From the NCBI GenBank assembly GCA_021325335.1, contig JAJPHJ010000055.1, positions 1 through 37,253 of the forward strand: a stretch of DNA of 37,253 nt, given 5' to 3'. The first letter of the stretch is position 1; every line of letters begins with the position of its first letter. Shown in pieces: positions 16,092 to 24,329 of the stretch. Position numbers and translations under genes: made by a program. Under the pieces are notes generated by a model, which was given only the letters and a program-made list of their open reading frames with translations, made no database searches and was not told where the DNA came from. Origin of the DNA: Pseudomonadota bacterium. GTDB taxonomy: Bacteria > Vulcanimicrobiota > Vulcanimicrobiia > Eremiobacterales > Eremiobacteraceae.

Positions 16092-17324
16092 TTAGCTGCG
16101 CTCCAGACGCTCGGCGATGTCTCGCTCGACTCGTCGCATGACATCCGTCAGCGGCATGCCCGTCCTCGCCGCGATGCCGCGGCAGTCCTCGTACTCGGCT
16201 CGCGCTCGCTTGCCCGATGGAGCTTCGACGATCTTGACGCGCACCGGACCGAGGGATGTCTCTACAGTGACGCTGCTCCGCTCGAGCACCATGCGGCGCA
16301 CCGGCCACGAACGCACGCCGATAGTGGTCGTCTCTGCGAGCATGGCGAGCTCGACCGCCGAGACCCGCTCGGCCGGCGCGAGCGCGCACAGGATGACGCC
16401 GGGCCGGCCTTTTTTCATGCCCGCGGCTTGCGTCCAGACATCGAGCGCGCCGGCGAGGAAGATCCGCTCGACCGCGTGCTCGTAGAGGCGTGGATCCATG
16501 TCGTCGATGTTCGTCTCGATCTGCACGACGTCGCTCTCGCTCGCGGCGGAACCTTCGCTCGCCCGCACCTCTCCGACGATGACGCGGAGCACGTTCGGGA
16601 ACGGGAAGTTCGACGATCCGCTTCCATAGCCGATCTGCTGGACGATCATCGGCGGGCGCGGAGCGAACGACGCGATGTGCGTGAGGATTGCGGCGCCCGT
16701 CGGCGTGACGAACTCTTCGGCCACATCGATCGTGAAGGTCGGATAGCCGCGCAGCAGCTCCATCGTCGCAGGCGCGGGCGACGGCATCTCGCCATGCGCG
16801 CTGCGGATCCGGCCCCTACCGCAGGGAAGCGCAGAGCAATAGATGCGCTCGATGCCGAGCAGATCGATCGCCAGTGCTGCCCCCGCGATGTCGATGATAG
16901 CATCCACCTGACCGACTTCGTGAAAGGTGACGTCGTCAGGCGTCGTGTCGTGCACGGCGGCTTCAGCGACGGCGAGGCGCCGGTAGATCCCCTCCGCCAT
17001 CTCCTCGACCGGCTTTGAGAATCGCGCTGCGCGCAGGATCGCGAGCACGTCTGCAAGCTTGCGGTGCGCAGTCCCCTCGTGGTGGTGGTCGTGCGCCTGG
17101 GGCGAGCTGCCGGAGCGTCCGTCTTCGCCTGCGACGTCGACATCGAGATAGAGCGCCGCGAGTCCGCGCTTGGTGACGCGCCGTTCTTCGAACTGCCAAC
17201 CTGAGACGGGCAGACGCGCGAGTTCGGTGCGCAGACGATCGAGCGGCAGGCCGGCGTCGACGAGACTTCCCAGGATCATATTACCGCTCGCGCCCGCGAA
17301 ACAGTCGAAATATGCGATCTTCAT
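16092..17324 (-). CDS. larC: Nickel-pincer cofactor biosynthesis protein LarC
   Basis: 410 residues, complete. The N-terminal signature YFDCFAGASGNMILG at 5-19 and HEVGQVDAIIDIAG in the middle identify the LarC (formerly DUF111/TIGR00299) family, which inserts nickel into the pyridinium dithiocarboxylate mononucleotide cofactor of lactate racemase and related LarA enzymes. A His-rich stretch (His78, His80-82, His87) is the expected metal-binding loop. The C-terminal part, IETNIDDMDPRLYEHA and GMKKGRPG, is the LarC2 portion, here in one frame with no programmed frameshift, unlike some lactobacilli. The ATG at 17324 was chosen because MKIAYFDCFAGASGN is the family start. LarA, LarB and LarE are not in this window. 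It is divergent from the aminotransferase at 17457. Confidence 0.93.
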   Translation of the reverse strand: MKIAYFDCFAGASGNMILGSLVDAGLPLDRLRTELARLPVSGWQFEERRVTKRGLAALYLDVDVAGEDGRSGSSPQAHDHHHEGTAHRKLADVLAILRAARFSKPVEEMAEGIYRRLAVAEAAVHDTTPDDVTFHEVGQVDAIIDIAGAALAIDLLGIERIYCSALPCGRGRIRSAHGEMPSPAPATMELLRGYPTFTIDVAEEFVTPTGAAILTHIASFAPRPPMIVQQIGYGSGSSNFPFPNVLRVIVGEVRASEGSAASESDVVQIETNIDDMDPRLYEHAVERIFLAGALDVWTQAAGMKKGRPGVILCALAPAERVSAVELAMLAETTTIGVRSWPVRRMVLERSSVTVETSLGPVRVKIVEAPSGKRARAEYEDCRGIAARTGMPLTDVMRRVERDIAERLERS

Positions 17325-17456
17325 AGACGCCGCGTCGTGGCTTGGCTCACGTTCTCTACGGCGAAGAGAGCAACCCGCCGAAAGCTCAATACGGGGATAG
17401 CGCGGCGCCGTGGAGAACGGACGTGCCGCCAAAATTCGCCGCCGTTGAAAGGCCAC

Positions 17457-18698
17457 ATGTCACTGGCTGCATCCGACCCTTCATTTGATACCCAGGTTTT
17501 CCGCTTCGCGACGCGGATGGGCCGGCTCAAGGCCAGCGCGATCCGCGAGATCCTCAAAGTCACGGGAATGCCCGACGTCATCTCCTTCGCCGGCGGGTTG
17601 CCGGCCCCGGAGCTGTTCCCCGTCGCGCAATTCGCGCAAGCCTGTCAAGACGTGCTCGCGACGGACGGTCCGGCCGCCTTGCAGTACAGCGTGACCGAGG
17701 GGTACGAACCGCTGCGTCGCTGGGTGTCCGAGTACCTCGCACGGGTGAATCAGATCCGGTGCACGCCCGATCAGGTCCTCATCATCAGCGGATCGCAGCA
17801 AGGCTTGGACCTCATCGGCAAGACGCTGCTCGATCCCGGCGACTTCGTGATCATCGAAAATCCCGCGTATCTCGGCGCGATCCAAGCCTTCGACGCATAC
17901 GAAGCGCAGTACGTGACGGTTGCGACCGACGACGAGGGCATCGATACGAACGATCTGCTGCGCGTCTTGCGCGAGACCAAACGCCGGCCGAAGCTGCTCT
18001 ATCTCGTGCCCAACTTCCAAAACCCCAGCGGCTTGACGCTCTCCTTGCGCCGCCGCAGAGACGTCGTGGCCATCGCCGCCGAGTACGGCATACCCATTTA
18101 CGAAGACGATCCGTACGGGCGGCTGCGCTATTCGGGCGAGCAGATCCCTTCGCTCATGGCGATCGCAAAATCGCGCAACTGCATCTACATGAGCACGGTG
18201 AGCAAGACCATCGCGCCGGGGATGCGCGTGGCGTGGCTCGTCATTCCGGAACGCGAGGTCTTCGAGCGCGTGGTGCCTGCAAAACAGGCGGCCGATCTCC
18301 ATACGTCGAGCTTCACGCAGCGCGCCGTCTATGCGTACGCGAGCAACACCGAGGTCTTCGAGCATCACATCGCCGAGATGCTCCCGGTCTACGCCCGGCG
18401 TCGCGATCTCATGGTCGAGTCGCTCGAGCGTTTCATGCCCGATGGCTGCTCCTGGACTCGGCCCGACGGCGGTTTGTTCTTGTGGGCGCGGGTCCCAGAG
18501 GAAGTCGACACCGAAGCACTGCTCGCACTTGCCTCGCGCAGCAAGGTCGCCTTCGTGCCGGGCGCGCCGTTTTGGGTCAACCGCGTCGTGCGCAACACGA
18601 TGCGTCTGAACTTCAGCAATGCGTCGGACGAGATGATCGTCGAGGGCGTCAAGCGCCTCGGCGAAGCGGTGAAGGCGTACCTCGCCGGGGCACGCTAG
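17457..18698 (+). CDS. Class I/II PLP aminotransferase (2-aminoadipate/LysN-like)
   Basis: 413 residues, fold type I. It shows VISFAGGLPAPELFP at 41-55, the YSVTEGYEPLRRW segment, NFQNPSGLTLS at 186-196, the PLP-contacting DDPYGRLRYSG (Asp217/218, Tyr220) and the Schiff-base Lys250 in STVSKTIAPGMRVAW. This is the MocR-like aminotransferase domain without the DNA-binding part, as in LysN/2-aminoadipate and alpha-aminotransferases with broad specificity. The ATG at 17457 fits the family N-terminus. The open frame extends upstream to 17337, but that sequence is not family-like. It is the first gene of a plus-strand group with the OstA-like and epimerase genes, although those have no evident metabolic link. 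Confidence 0.9.
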   Translation: MSLAASDPSFDTQVFRFATRMGRLKASAIREILKVTGMPDVISFAGGLPAPELFPVAQFAQACQDVLATDGPAALQYSVTEGYEPLRRWVSEYLARVNQIRCTPDQVLIISGSQQGLDLIGKTLLDPGDFVIIENPAYLGAIQAFDAYEAQYVTVATDDEGIDTNDLLRVLRETKRRPKLLYLVPNFQNPSGLTLSLRRRRDVVAIAAEYGIPIYEDDPYGRLRYSGEQIPSLMAIAKSRNCIYMSTVSKTIAPGMRVAWLVIPEREVFERVVPAKQAADLHTSSFTQRAVYAYASNTEVFEHHIAEMLPVYARRRDLMVESLERFMPDGCSWTRPDGGLFLWARVPEEVDTEALLALASRSKVAFVPGAPFWVNRVVRNTMRLNFSNASDEMIVEGVKRLGEAVKAYLAGAR

Positions 18699-18700
18699 CA

Positions 18701-20287
18701 TTGCCCCATCCTAGGGCGCGCCTCACCGCGGCCGCCTCGGGCATCCTCTCCGCCATCCTCGCCGTTCACGCGCCGGCTTCAGCCGCGGTGCAACATCCCA
18801 CGGTCACGCTGCGAGCGCAATATGTAGGGTTTTATGCCGGTCATCTCGTCCTCGACGGCGACGGCAATGCATCGTTTGATGACGGCGTGCTCCACGTGGA
18901 GGCTAACCGCATCATCGTGGACTTGCGAGCCGATCGCTACATCGCCGCGGGAGCGGTGACGGTGCAGGGTAGCACCATCGCTCACGGCGATGCGCTCGGA
19001 GTGGACTTGACGACCCACCGCGGCGTGCTGGTGGACTCCGCTGGCGAGCCGCAGACCGAGCTTGTCGATGGTGCAATGATCGGTGGTCCAGCCCTCATCG
19101 GCCAGGGCGAGGAACCGCTCGCCCTTCCCGACATCGGCTTCGAGCAGCCATACTTGCGCGGCACGAAAGCGGTCGCGCATCTCGGCGCGGACGTGCGCAT
19201 GGCCAATGCGCACATCATCGTGCCCGGCGGCGAAAGCGTTGGGCTGCCCTCGTATGTCTACACCTTTTCGACCGATTCCGGCTATTCCACGAGCAATGTG
19301 CCGACGAGCGGCGAGGACATCCCCATCTATTTCGGCAGCACGCCCAACTCCATCCAAGGCATTCACTTCTCGTACAACTCGGTGACGAAGGTCGCGATCG
19401 GACTCAACAGCAATTTCGTGTTCGGAAGCCGCGCGTACGTGCTGCTCGGCGCTGCGCCCATATTCGGCCCGAACAAGGCCTTCAATTTCACCTGGCTCGA
19501 CCACATCAACGACCACACGTCGCAGACGTTCTCGTCGACGACGCAAAGCGGTTTCGGCACGAGCAACAACTACGATCTGCGCGACAGCGTGCATCGCTCG
19601 TACTTCGAGCTCATCGCAGGGCAGGGGCTCGGATCGCACGCGGCTACGTTCGCATGGCAAAGCTTCAACCAGTCTTTCGGCAACTGGCCGGGCAGCCGGC
19701 CCTTCTTCTGGTTGCGCAGCGAATATGGATACTCGCACGTGCCCCAGCAATTCTCGTTTCCGCCGTTTCCCGTGGACGCAGTGTTGCCGCGGACCGTGTG
19801 GCACAACGCCTTTGAAGGTTATCTCGGAACGCCGACGTGGAGCTTCGGACCAAACGTCAGCTTGTTCGGCAGCGCCGATCTTCGCGACGAGACCGATTCG
19901 CTGCCGCACCGACAGGTTTCGCAGACCTATACGCTAACGTTGTACACGCGCTGGACTCGGCAGATCTCGACGAATTATTCCGACAGTCTTGCGCCCTCGG
20001 TGTTTGATGATTACCCCTCTCAGAACACGATCTTTCACGCCGTCTTGAACCAGCAAAGCCTCAACTTCACCTACGACAACGGCGATCCGTTTCGGATCGC
20101 GCTCAACGTCACGCGCGGTACCGAGGCAGGCAACAACCCGTCGCCGCCCTTTGCCTACCCGTGGACCTTGTCGGGCGATTTGCGCTTTCGCGTGACGCGC
20201 TCGCTCTCGCTTGACCTGAGCCGCACGTATTTCTTCGGCTTCGACGGGCAGCGTTTCGGGGTGCTCGGACTGCAGCTGCTGCCATGA
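18701..20287 (+). CDS. OstA/LptA-like N-domain with C-terminal beta-rich outer-membrane-type region
   Basis: 528 residues, starting at TTG 18701, two bases after the aminotransferase stop. A signal peptide (about 1-31, ending APASA) is followed at about 33-105 by an OstA/LptA-type beta-strand domain (LHVEANRIIVDLRADRYIAA, GAVTVQGSTIAHGD). The rest is rich in alternating polar/aromatic strands, for example FELIAGQGLGSHAATFAW and SLSLDLSRTYFFGF, and ends in a strand-like VLGLQLLP, as outer-membrane beta-barrels do. This layout recalls LptD: periplasmic OstA domain then barrel. It is shorter than classical LptD, and no conserved cysteines are evident. It may serve lipopolysaccharide or other glycolipid assembly in a divergent diderm. 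The long open frame before 18701 is a shadow of the aminotransferase. Confidence 0.65.
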   Translation: MPHPRARLTAAASGILSAILAVHAPASAAVQHPTVTLRAQYVGFYAGHLVLDGDGNASFDDGVLHVEANRIIVDLRADRYIAAGAVTVQGSTIAHGDALGVDLTTHRGVLVDSAGEPQTELVDGAMIGGPALIGQGEEPLALPDIGFEQPYLRGTKAVAHLGADVRMANAHIIVPGGESVGLPSYVYTFSTDSGYSTSNVPTSGEDIPIYFGSTPNSIQGIHFSYNSVTKVAIGLNSNFVFGSRAYVLLGAAPIFGPNKAFNFTWLDHINDHTSQTFSSTTQSGFGTSNNYDLRDSVHRSYFELIAGQGLGSHAATFAWQSFNQSFGNWPGSRPFFWLRSEYGYSHVPQQFSFPPFPVDAVLPRTVWHNAFEGYLGTPTWSFGPNVSLFGSADLRDETDSLPHRQVSQTYTLTLYTRWTRQISTNYSDSLAPSVFDDYPSQNTIFHAVLNQQSLNFTYDNGDPFRIALNVTRGTEAGNNPSPPFAYPWTLSGDLRFRVTRSLSLDLSRTYFFGFDGQRFGVLGLQLLP

Positions 20288-21333
20288 AGATTCTCGTCAC
20301 AGGCGGAGCGGGTTACATCGGCGCCGTGTTGTGCGACCGTTTCCTGGAAGCGGGGCACGAAGTCCGCGTGCTCGACCGGCTCTACTGGGGGCGCAAGCCG
20401 CTCGAAGCGCTTGCCGCTCGTCTCGAAATAGTTCAGGCGGACGTCCGCGCGGTCGATCCCGATCTGCTCGATGGGATCGAAGGGGTCGTGCACCTGGCGG
20501 GACTTTCTAACGACCCGACGGCGGAATACAATCCTGAAGCGAACTGGGAGATGAACACGACGGCGACGGCTGCGCTCGCGGCGGCGTGCCGCAAGCGCGG
20601 GATTCGGCGCTTCACGTTCGGTTCGAGCGCCTCGATCTATGACGGACTCGGCGACGGCCTCTTCGACGAGACCACGAAAGTCGCGCCGCGCGGCGCCTAT
20701 TCGGAGTCGAAGTTCGCCGCGGAGCAAGCGTTGCTCGAAGCAGCCGATGGCTCGTTCGCACCGACCATCTTGCGTCAAGGCACCGTGTACGGACACAGCC
20801 CGAGGTTGCGGCTCGATCTCGTCGTCAACACCTTCATAAAGGACGCGCTGCTGCGCGGCAAACTCTTCCTCCACGGCGGCGGGTGGATGTGGCGACCGCT
20901 GGTGGACGTGGGAGACGTGGCGCTCGCGCATTTGCGCTGCATTGAAGCACCCGCCGGCAGCTTGGGCGGTGAGATCTTCAACGTCGTGCACGAGAACTTC
21001 CAGATCCGTCAACTCGCCATGCTCGTGGCGGGATCGCTCTCGTTGCGCGGACGACCGGTGACGCTCGAGGATGCACCTCTGCCTGCGCTCAACCGCAACT
21101 ATCGCTGCACCAACCGCAAGCTCCAAGACCGGACGGGCTTCGTCCCTCGCGTCACGGTCCTCGAGTCGATCGAAGGCATACTGCGGCATATCCCGGTGGA
21201 GAATCCCACCGAGCTCGCGCACCCGCGTTACTACAATATCGCATGGATGACGCTGCTGGAAGAAGTGCAGCGCTCGCAGGCCGGCTTCGACTCGATCTGG
21301 TCGAGCGGCACGGCCGCCGACCTACCCGTGTAG
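20284..21333 (+). CDS. Nucleotide-sugar epimerase/dehydratase, extended SDR
   Basis: 349 residues. It has the Rossmann glycines 7, 10 and 13 (TGGAGYIG), VVHLAGLSNDP in the substrate loop, GSSASIYDG with Ser114/115, and Tyr139/Lys143 in YSESKFAAE. Later come LRQGTVYGHSPRLRLDLVVN and RPLVDVGDVA, typical of UDP/dTDP-sugar-modifying SDRs. The start overlaps the upstream stop as ATGA. The stop TAG at 21331-21333 is supplied by the conserved TGTAG head of a hairpin repeat, so the last residues may have been changed by arrival of the repeat. The specific sugar is not assignable. It probably supplies a nucleotide sugar for the envelope polysaccharide made by genes elsewhere in the window. Confidence 0.88.
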   Translation: MKILVTGGAGYIGAVLCDRFLEAGHEVRVLDRLYWGRKPLEALAARLEIVQADVRAVDPDLLDGIEGVVHLAGLSNDPTAEYNPEANWEMNTTATAALAAACRKRGIRRFTFGSSASIYDGLGDGLFDETTKVAPRGAYSESKFAAEQALLEAADGSFAPTILRQGTVYGHSPRLRLDLVVNTFIKDALLRGKLFLHGGGWMWRPLVDVGDVALAHLRCIEAPAGSLGGEIFNVVHENFQIRQLAMLVAGSLSLRGRPVTLEDAPLPALNRNYRCTNRKLQDRTGFVPRVTVLESIEGILRHIPVENPTELAHPRYYNIAWMTLLEEVQRSQAGFDSIWSSGTAADLPV

Positions 21334-21355
21334 CGCGCGCGAATTTATTCGCGCG
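21329..21355 (+). repeat. TGTAG hairpin element overlapping the epimerase stop
   Basis: It reads TGTAG followed by CGCGCGCGAA, loop TTTA, TTCGCGCG. The TAG inside the conserved head is the epimerase stop codon. It is oriented with the gene that ends here and is a single copy. Confidence 0.85.
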
Positions 21356-21384
21356 ACCTTCGCTCGTAAAGGCACGCAAGACGT

Positions 21385-21837
21385 ATGAGGAGTTCGAAAC
21401 TCGGTGTAATTCTGTTCGTGGCGATGGGCCTTCTCGTAACCATAGCCTCGTTACTTGACTATTTCAATCCAGCGTCCAGGCGCGGTTTGGCTGAGATCGT
21501 CGCCATATACAAGACGGTGCCTATGCCCAACGGCTCTGAGCAAATCCCCAACTCACTTAGAACTTTTCACAAGACGCACAGCGCCGATTTGATTGTCACC
21601 TATTGGTCGACAATAAGTTCTTCTGAGGTTAACTCATTTTATAGGCATTTCTTCGTGAGCCGCGGATGGCGAGTTTGCGTGCCTAAGGACCAGAAGACTG
21701 ACGAATCGACTCAAGGCGTGGTTTTTGAGAAGAGTAACTACTCTGGCGACATCAGTTTTAGCATGACCACGCGCGGCCTGTATTTTTTTGGTTTATCCTG
21801 GACGGACTACCCTGAGTCTCGCTGCACCGCTAGCTAG
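21385..21837 (+). CDS. Orphan membrane-anchored protein, AT-richer
   Basis: 150 residues; no family recognised. A hydrophobic segment (about 7-24, GVILFVAMGLLVTIASLL) after a short basic start suggests an N-terminal membrane anchor or signal peptide. The rest is a soluble domain with the segment ISSSEVNSFYRHFFVSRGWRV, reminiscent of small secreted domains where a short helix precedes a GW strand, but this is not an assignment. Codon use differs from the neighbours: TTA, ATA, AGT and GTT codons and runs of T are common, and the gene is visibly richer in A/T. It lies between a hairpin element at 21329 and a decayed duplication with two more elements after it, which suggests acquisition from elsewhere. 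Confidence 0.6.
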   Translation: MRSSKLGVILFVAMGLLVTIASLLDYFNPASRRGLAEIVAIYKTVPMPNGSEQIPNSLRTFHKTHSADLIVTYWSTISSSEVNSFYRHFFVSRGWRVCVPKDQKTDESTQGVVFEKSNYSGDISFSMTTRGLYFFGLSWTDYPESRCTAS

Positions 21838-21860
21838 CGTTCTTACTCGGCCAGGGGTCG

Positions 21861-21955
21861 TCTGGACCGATGTCGCTCGACGCTCGCTTGACTCGTCCCT
21901 CGATCGAGTCGTGATCGAGCGAAACGACGTCCAAACCGCTCACCACGATGCGCAT
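21861..21955 (-). pseudogene. Decayed 5' fragment of an rfbD paralogue
   Basis: Read on the minus strand from the ATG at 21955, it encodes MRIVV and then SGLDVVSLDHDSIE, matching the first codons and residues 23-36 of the intact rfbD at 24313-25191 almost base for base. The 54 bases coding for the NAD-binding glycine motif are missing, then one base is lost (frameshift) and further bases are missing before CATCGGTCCAG, which again matches. The fragment has no continuation. Together with the repeats at 21972-22035 and deoA-like bases near 22049-22085, it is part of a degenerate copy of the deoA/rfbD junction. Confidence 0.8.
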
Positions 21956-21971
21956 AACGGTCAGTCGTTCA

Positions 21972-22035
21972 GGGCACGAATAAATTCGCGCCCGCTACAT
22001 GGACCGTCGGCGCGAATAGATTCGCGCCCGCTACA
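21972..22035 (-). repeat. Two TGTAG hairpin elements in the decayed junction copy
   Basis: The elements lie at 21972-21999 and 22009-22035, both reading TGTAGCGGGCGCGAA, loop, TTCG(C/T)GCC on the minus strand. They lie 91 bases beyond the stop of the minus-strand gene at 22126-23181 and match its direction. The second copy has a single loop change (CTA instead of TTA). Confidence 0.85.
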
Positions 22036-22125
22036 TTGGGCGGGCGAGTGCGATCACGCGCGGCGCTCCGGTGGTCAATTGCGAGCACCGCGCGACAAGT
22101 CCGCGCCTAGCTTCGGCCGCTGCGG

Positions 22126-23181
22126 CTAGAATCGCTTGAGCGTTATGTGCGCGTACCCCCAGCCTTGCACGCTCCCTTGCGCGTCCTCATCGATCACCCG
22201 GAACAACAAGTGATGGTTCGTCATGATGATGGGCTCTCCGGGCGCGGCGTAGCGTGCGGAAGGCGGAGCCAGGACGAAGGTGAGCTTCGTTTCGCCGTTG
22301 CCTGCGACCAAAAGGTCGACGCCTTGGAAGCTGGTGCAATATAGATCGTCGATATCGGTGAGCCTGATAGCGTCGTGGGCGGCGACGAGGAACGCCGTTT
22401 TCGAGAGCAGCGGGCGCTTCGCTTTGCCCGTTGAGGTCGCCCACACGAAGACAGGCGATGCGGGCGACCGATCCATCGAGCAGGTCGAGCCGTCGCCTAG
22501 GACCCGTGGAGGGACCGCTTCGAGGTCGCGCTCCCGCATCGTCGGCACTTGGGCGATCTCCCTCTCGGTCACGACGAAGGTGGTTTCCGGAGGACTGGCG
22601 CTCACCACGATTCTGCCTCCGCTGCTCGACGCGAGCATCTCCATGAAATACCAATCTCCGCCGCTGTGCGGCAGCCAGATGGGATGAAGCGTTTCCCCAT
22701 CGAGGATCGCGAGATCGTAGCGCTCGCATCCCGCTCCTTCGCTGGCGCAGGTCGAGTAGACGACCCAGAAGGTGCCGTCAGGCATCTCGAAGCCTTGGCC
22801 GTCCTTGATGAGATGGTCGCTGCGGAAATATGCATTGGTCAGGCGCTGCCCTAGGTTCGCGTACGCCATGGATACGGTGGACTGCAATGCGCCGACGCGC
22901 GCATTGGCGGCATACGCGAGCCGCTCGTCGGACGGCAGCTGTGCGGCGTACCCCTGTTCGTTGAAAGGGGTCGGCGACGCGGCGGGCGTCGCAGGGAGCG
23001 GCGGGTTGGTGGGTGCGGGCGTGCACGGGTACGCGCAGAACGACCCGGTGAGCGCGTCGATCCGGTATGCGGTCGAACCGTTCAGCGTATACTGGTACCG
23101 GAAAACGATCAGGATGGCTGCGATGAGCACCATACTCGCGACGAGCACGCGAGGCCAGTGAATGTGACCGTTGAGTTTCAC
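22126..23181 (-). CDS. Membrane-anchored extracytoplasmic protein of unknown function
   Basis: 351 residues from a GTG start at 23181. One N-terminal membrane helix (about 12-28, VLVASMVLIAAILIVF) is followed by a Pro/Ala-rich linker (about 53-73). A soluble, beta-rich domain of about 270 residues then contains six or more scattered cysteines (for example CAYPC, CASEGAGC), compatible with disulfides outside the membrane. Segments such as DGTFWVVYSTCASEG and GGDWYFMEMLASSSGGR look like beta-propeller or sandwich strands. No family was recognised. It is divergent from the propeller-like gene at 23292, which also encodes an exported beta-rich protein, so the two may act together outside the cell membrane. 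Confidence 0.7.
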   Translation of the reverse strand: MKLNGHIHWPRVLVASMVLIAAILIVFRYQYTLNGSTAYRIDALTGSFCAYPCTPAPTNPPLPATPAASPTPFNEQGYAAQLPSDERLAYAANARVGALQSTVSMAYANLGQRLTNAYFRSDHLIKDGQGFEMPDGTFWVVYSTCASEGAGCERYDLAILDGETLHPIWLPHSGGDWYFMEMLASSSGGRIVVSASPPETTFVVTEREIAQVPTMRERDLEAVPPRVLGDGSTCSMDRSPASPVFVWATSTGKAKRPLLSKTAFLVAAHDAIRLTDIDDLYCTSFQGVDLLVAGNGETKLTFVLAPPSARYAAPGEPIIMTNHHLLFRVIDEDAQGSVQGWGYAHITLKRF

Positions 23182-23291
23182 GACGCTTGCGATGAGGTTA
23201 TGCCGCCGGCTCCGAACGACCTCGCTGCGGTGCGCAAAGCTGCTGCGATTTCGTTCATCGCCCTCACCGTGACGGCAGAAGCTATCAAGAA

Positions 23292-24329
23292 ATGAAGCTG
23301 AGTGCTTTCGCCCTCATCTCCCTCATCATCGCCGCTGCGTTCATTACCCAATGCACGGGAGGCGAGGGACCAGCACCGGTGACGCCACCGGTCGTTCTGG
23401 CGAAAATTCCCGTCGCCGGCGTCGACACGACCGGCGCCTCGCTCGTGGACGACGGGTCTGGTCACGTTTGGATCGTCGACGCGCCGGATTATGCGATTCA
23501 CCGCGTCGATATCGCATCGGGCGTCATGACGAATTTTCCGCTGTCGCAAAACGCCGAGGCGCACGGCGCGGTGTTCGAAGATGGCGCCCTGTGGGTCGCT
23601 GACTACAGCGACGGGCAATTGCTCCGCTACGATGAGTCCGGCGCCATGAGAGCCTATCCGGTCGGATCCGGGATCCATCCTTACGGACTCGCCTGGGGCG
23701 ACGGCAGGTTCTGGTTCGTCGAGCAGACGAGCCAATCGATCGGCGCCATGGCCGAAGACGGAACCACGAGTTCGGTGCCGATCCCAATGCCGAGCTGGCT
23801 CGGCGGACCGATGGCGCGCGGCGGCGACGGCACGCTGTGGGTCGGCGGACCGCCGGGTTCCGGCACCATTGGGAGGCGCGCCGGACTGTTCTCGTTCCAA
23901 CTCTTCGCTGTTCAAGGCCAGCTCGGCAGGCTCTTCGCCTGCCCGGACGGCACGGCGGCATTCGAATCAGTCGAGGGCGAGGGAGCGCCGTGGACCGAGC
24001 GCATCGGCATCATCGATGCTCGCGGCCGCGAACGTTCGAGCGAGTGGGTGGCACCCTCGCCACCGCCGGCGAGAACCGCCTCCCGATTCGTCGTCCATAG
24101 CTCCATCGTCGGTCCTCCCCCGCCGCCGAACTTCGAGTTTTTCGCGTGCGACGCCGGCGGGGCTTGGTTCGTCATCGACAGGGCGACGATCGGACACGTA
24201 ACTCCAGATGGTGAGCTGGCGTTGTACGACCCCGCGGCGCTCGCGTCGCCTTCGCCGGCCGGGACCGCTTCTGTGCGGCAAACGGCGTGGGTCGCGATCG
24301 GTGACAGCATCGTCAAGCTCGGTTTTTGA
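23292..24329 (+). CDS. Exported beta-propeller protein, virginiamycin B lyase-like
   Basis: 345 residues. The signal sequence (about 1-20) ends ITQC-TGG; Cys21 could be a lipidation site, although ITQC is a poor lipobox. The mature part is built of NHL/Vgb-like blades: GHVWIVDAPDYAIHRVD, GALWVADYSDGQLLRYD, GRFWFVEQTSQSIGAM and GTLWVGGPPGSGTIGR. These carry the W(I/V)xD/E...I.R(V/I/Y) pattern seen in streptogramin lyases and in many exported propellers with other functions. The Vgb active-site residues cannot be checked by eye, so enzyme activity is not claimed. Its last 17 bases overlap the end of the convergent rfbD gene. Confidence 0.75.
   Translation: MKLSAFALISLIIAAAFITQCTGGEGPAPVTPPVVLAKIPVAGVDTTGASLVDDGSGHVWIVDAPDYAIHRVDIASGVMTNFPLSQNAEAHGAVFEDGALWVADYSDGQLLRYDESGAMRAYPVGSGIHPYGLAWGDGRFWFVEQTSQSIGAMAEDGTTSSVPIPMPSWLGGPMARGGDGTLWVGGPPGSGTIGRRAGLFSFQLFAVQGQLGRLFACPDGTAAFESVEGEGAPWTERIGIIDARGRERSSEWVAPSPPPARTASRFVVHSSIVGPPPPPNFEFFACDAGGAWFVIDRATIGHVTPDGELALYDPAALASPSPAGTASVRQTAWVAIGDSIVKLGF

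Noticed and set aside
17759-18700. Long N-terminal extension of the OstA-like gene
   Set aside because: It lies in another frame of the aminotransferase gene and is arginine-rich. The signal peptide begins only at 18701.
23306-23356. Lipobox at Cys21 of the propeller protein
   Set aside because: ITQC has Gln directly before the cysteine, which signal peptidase II rarely accepts; it is mentioned only as a possibility.
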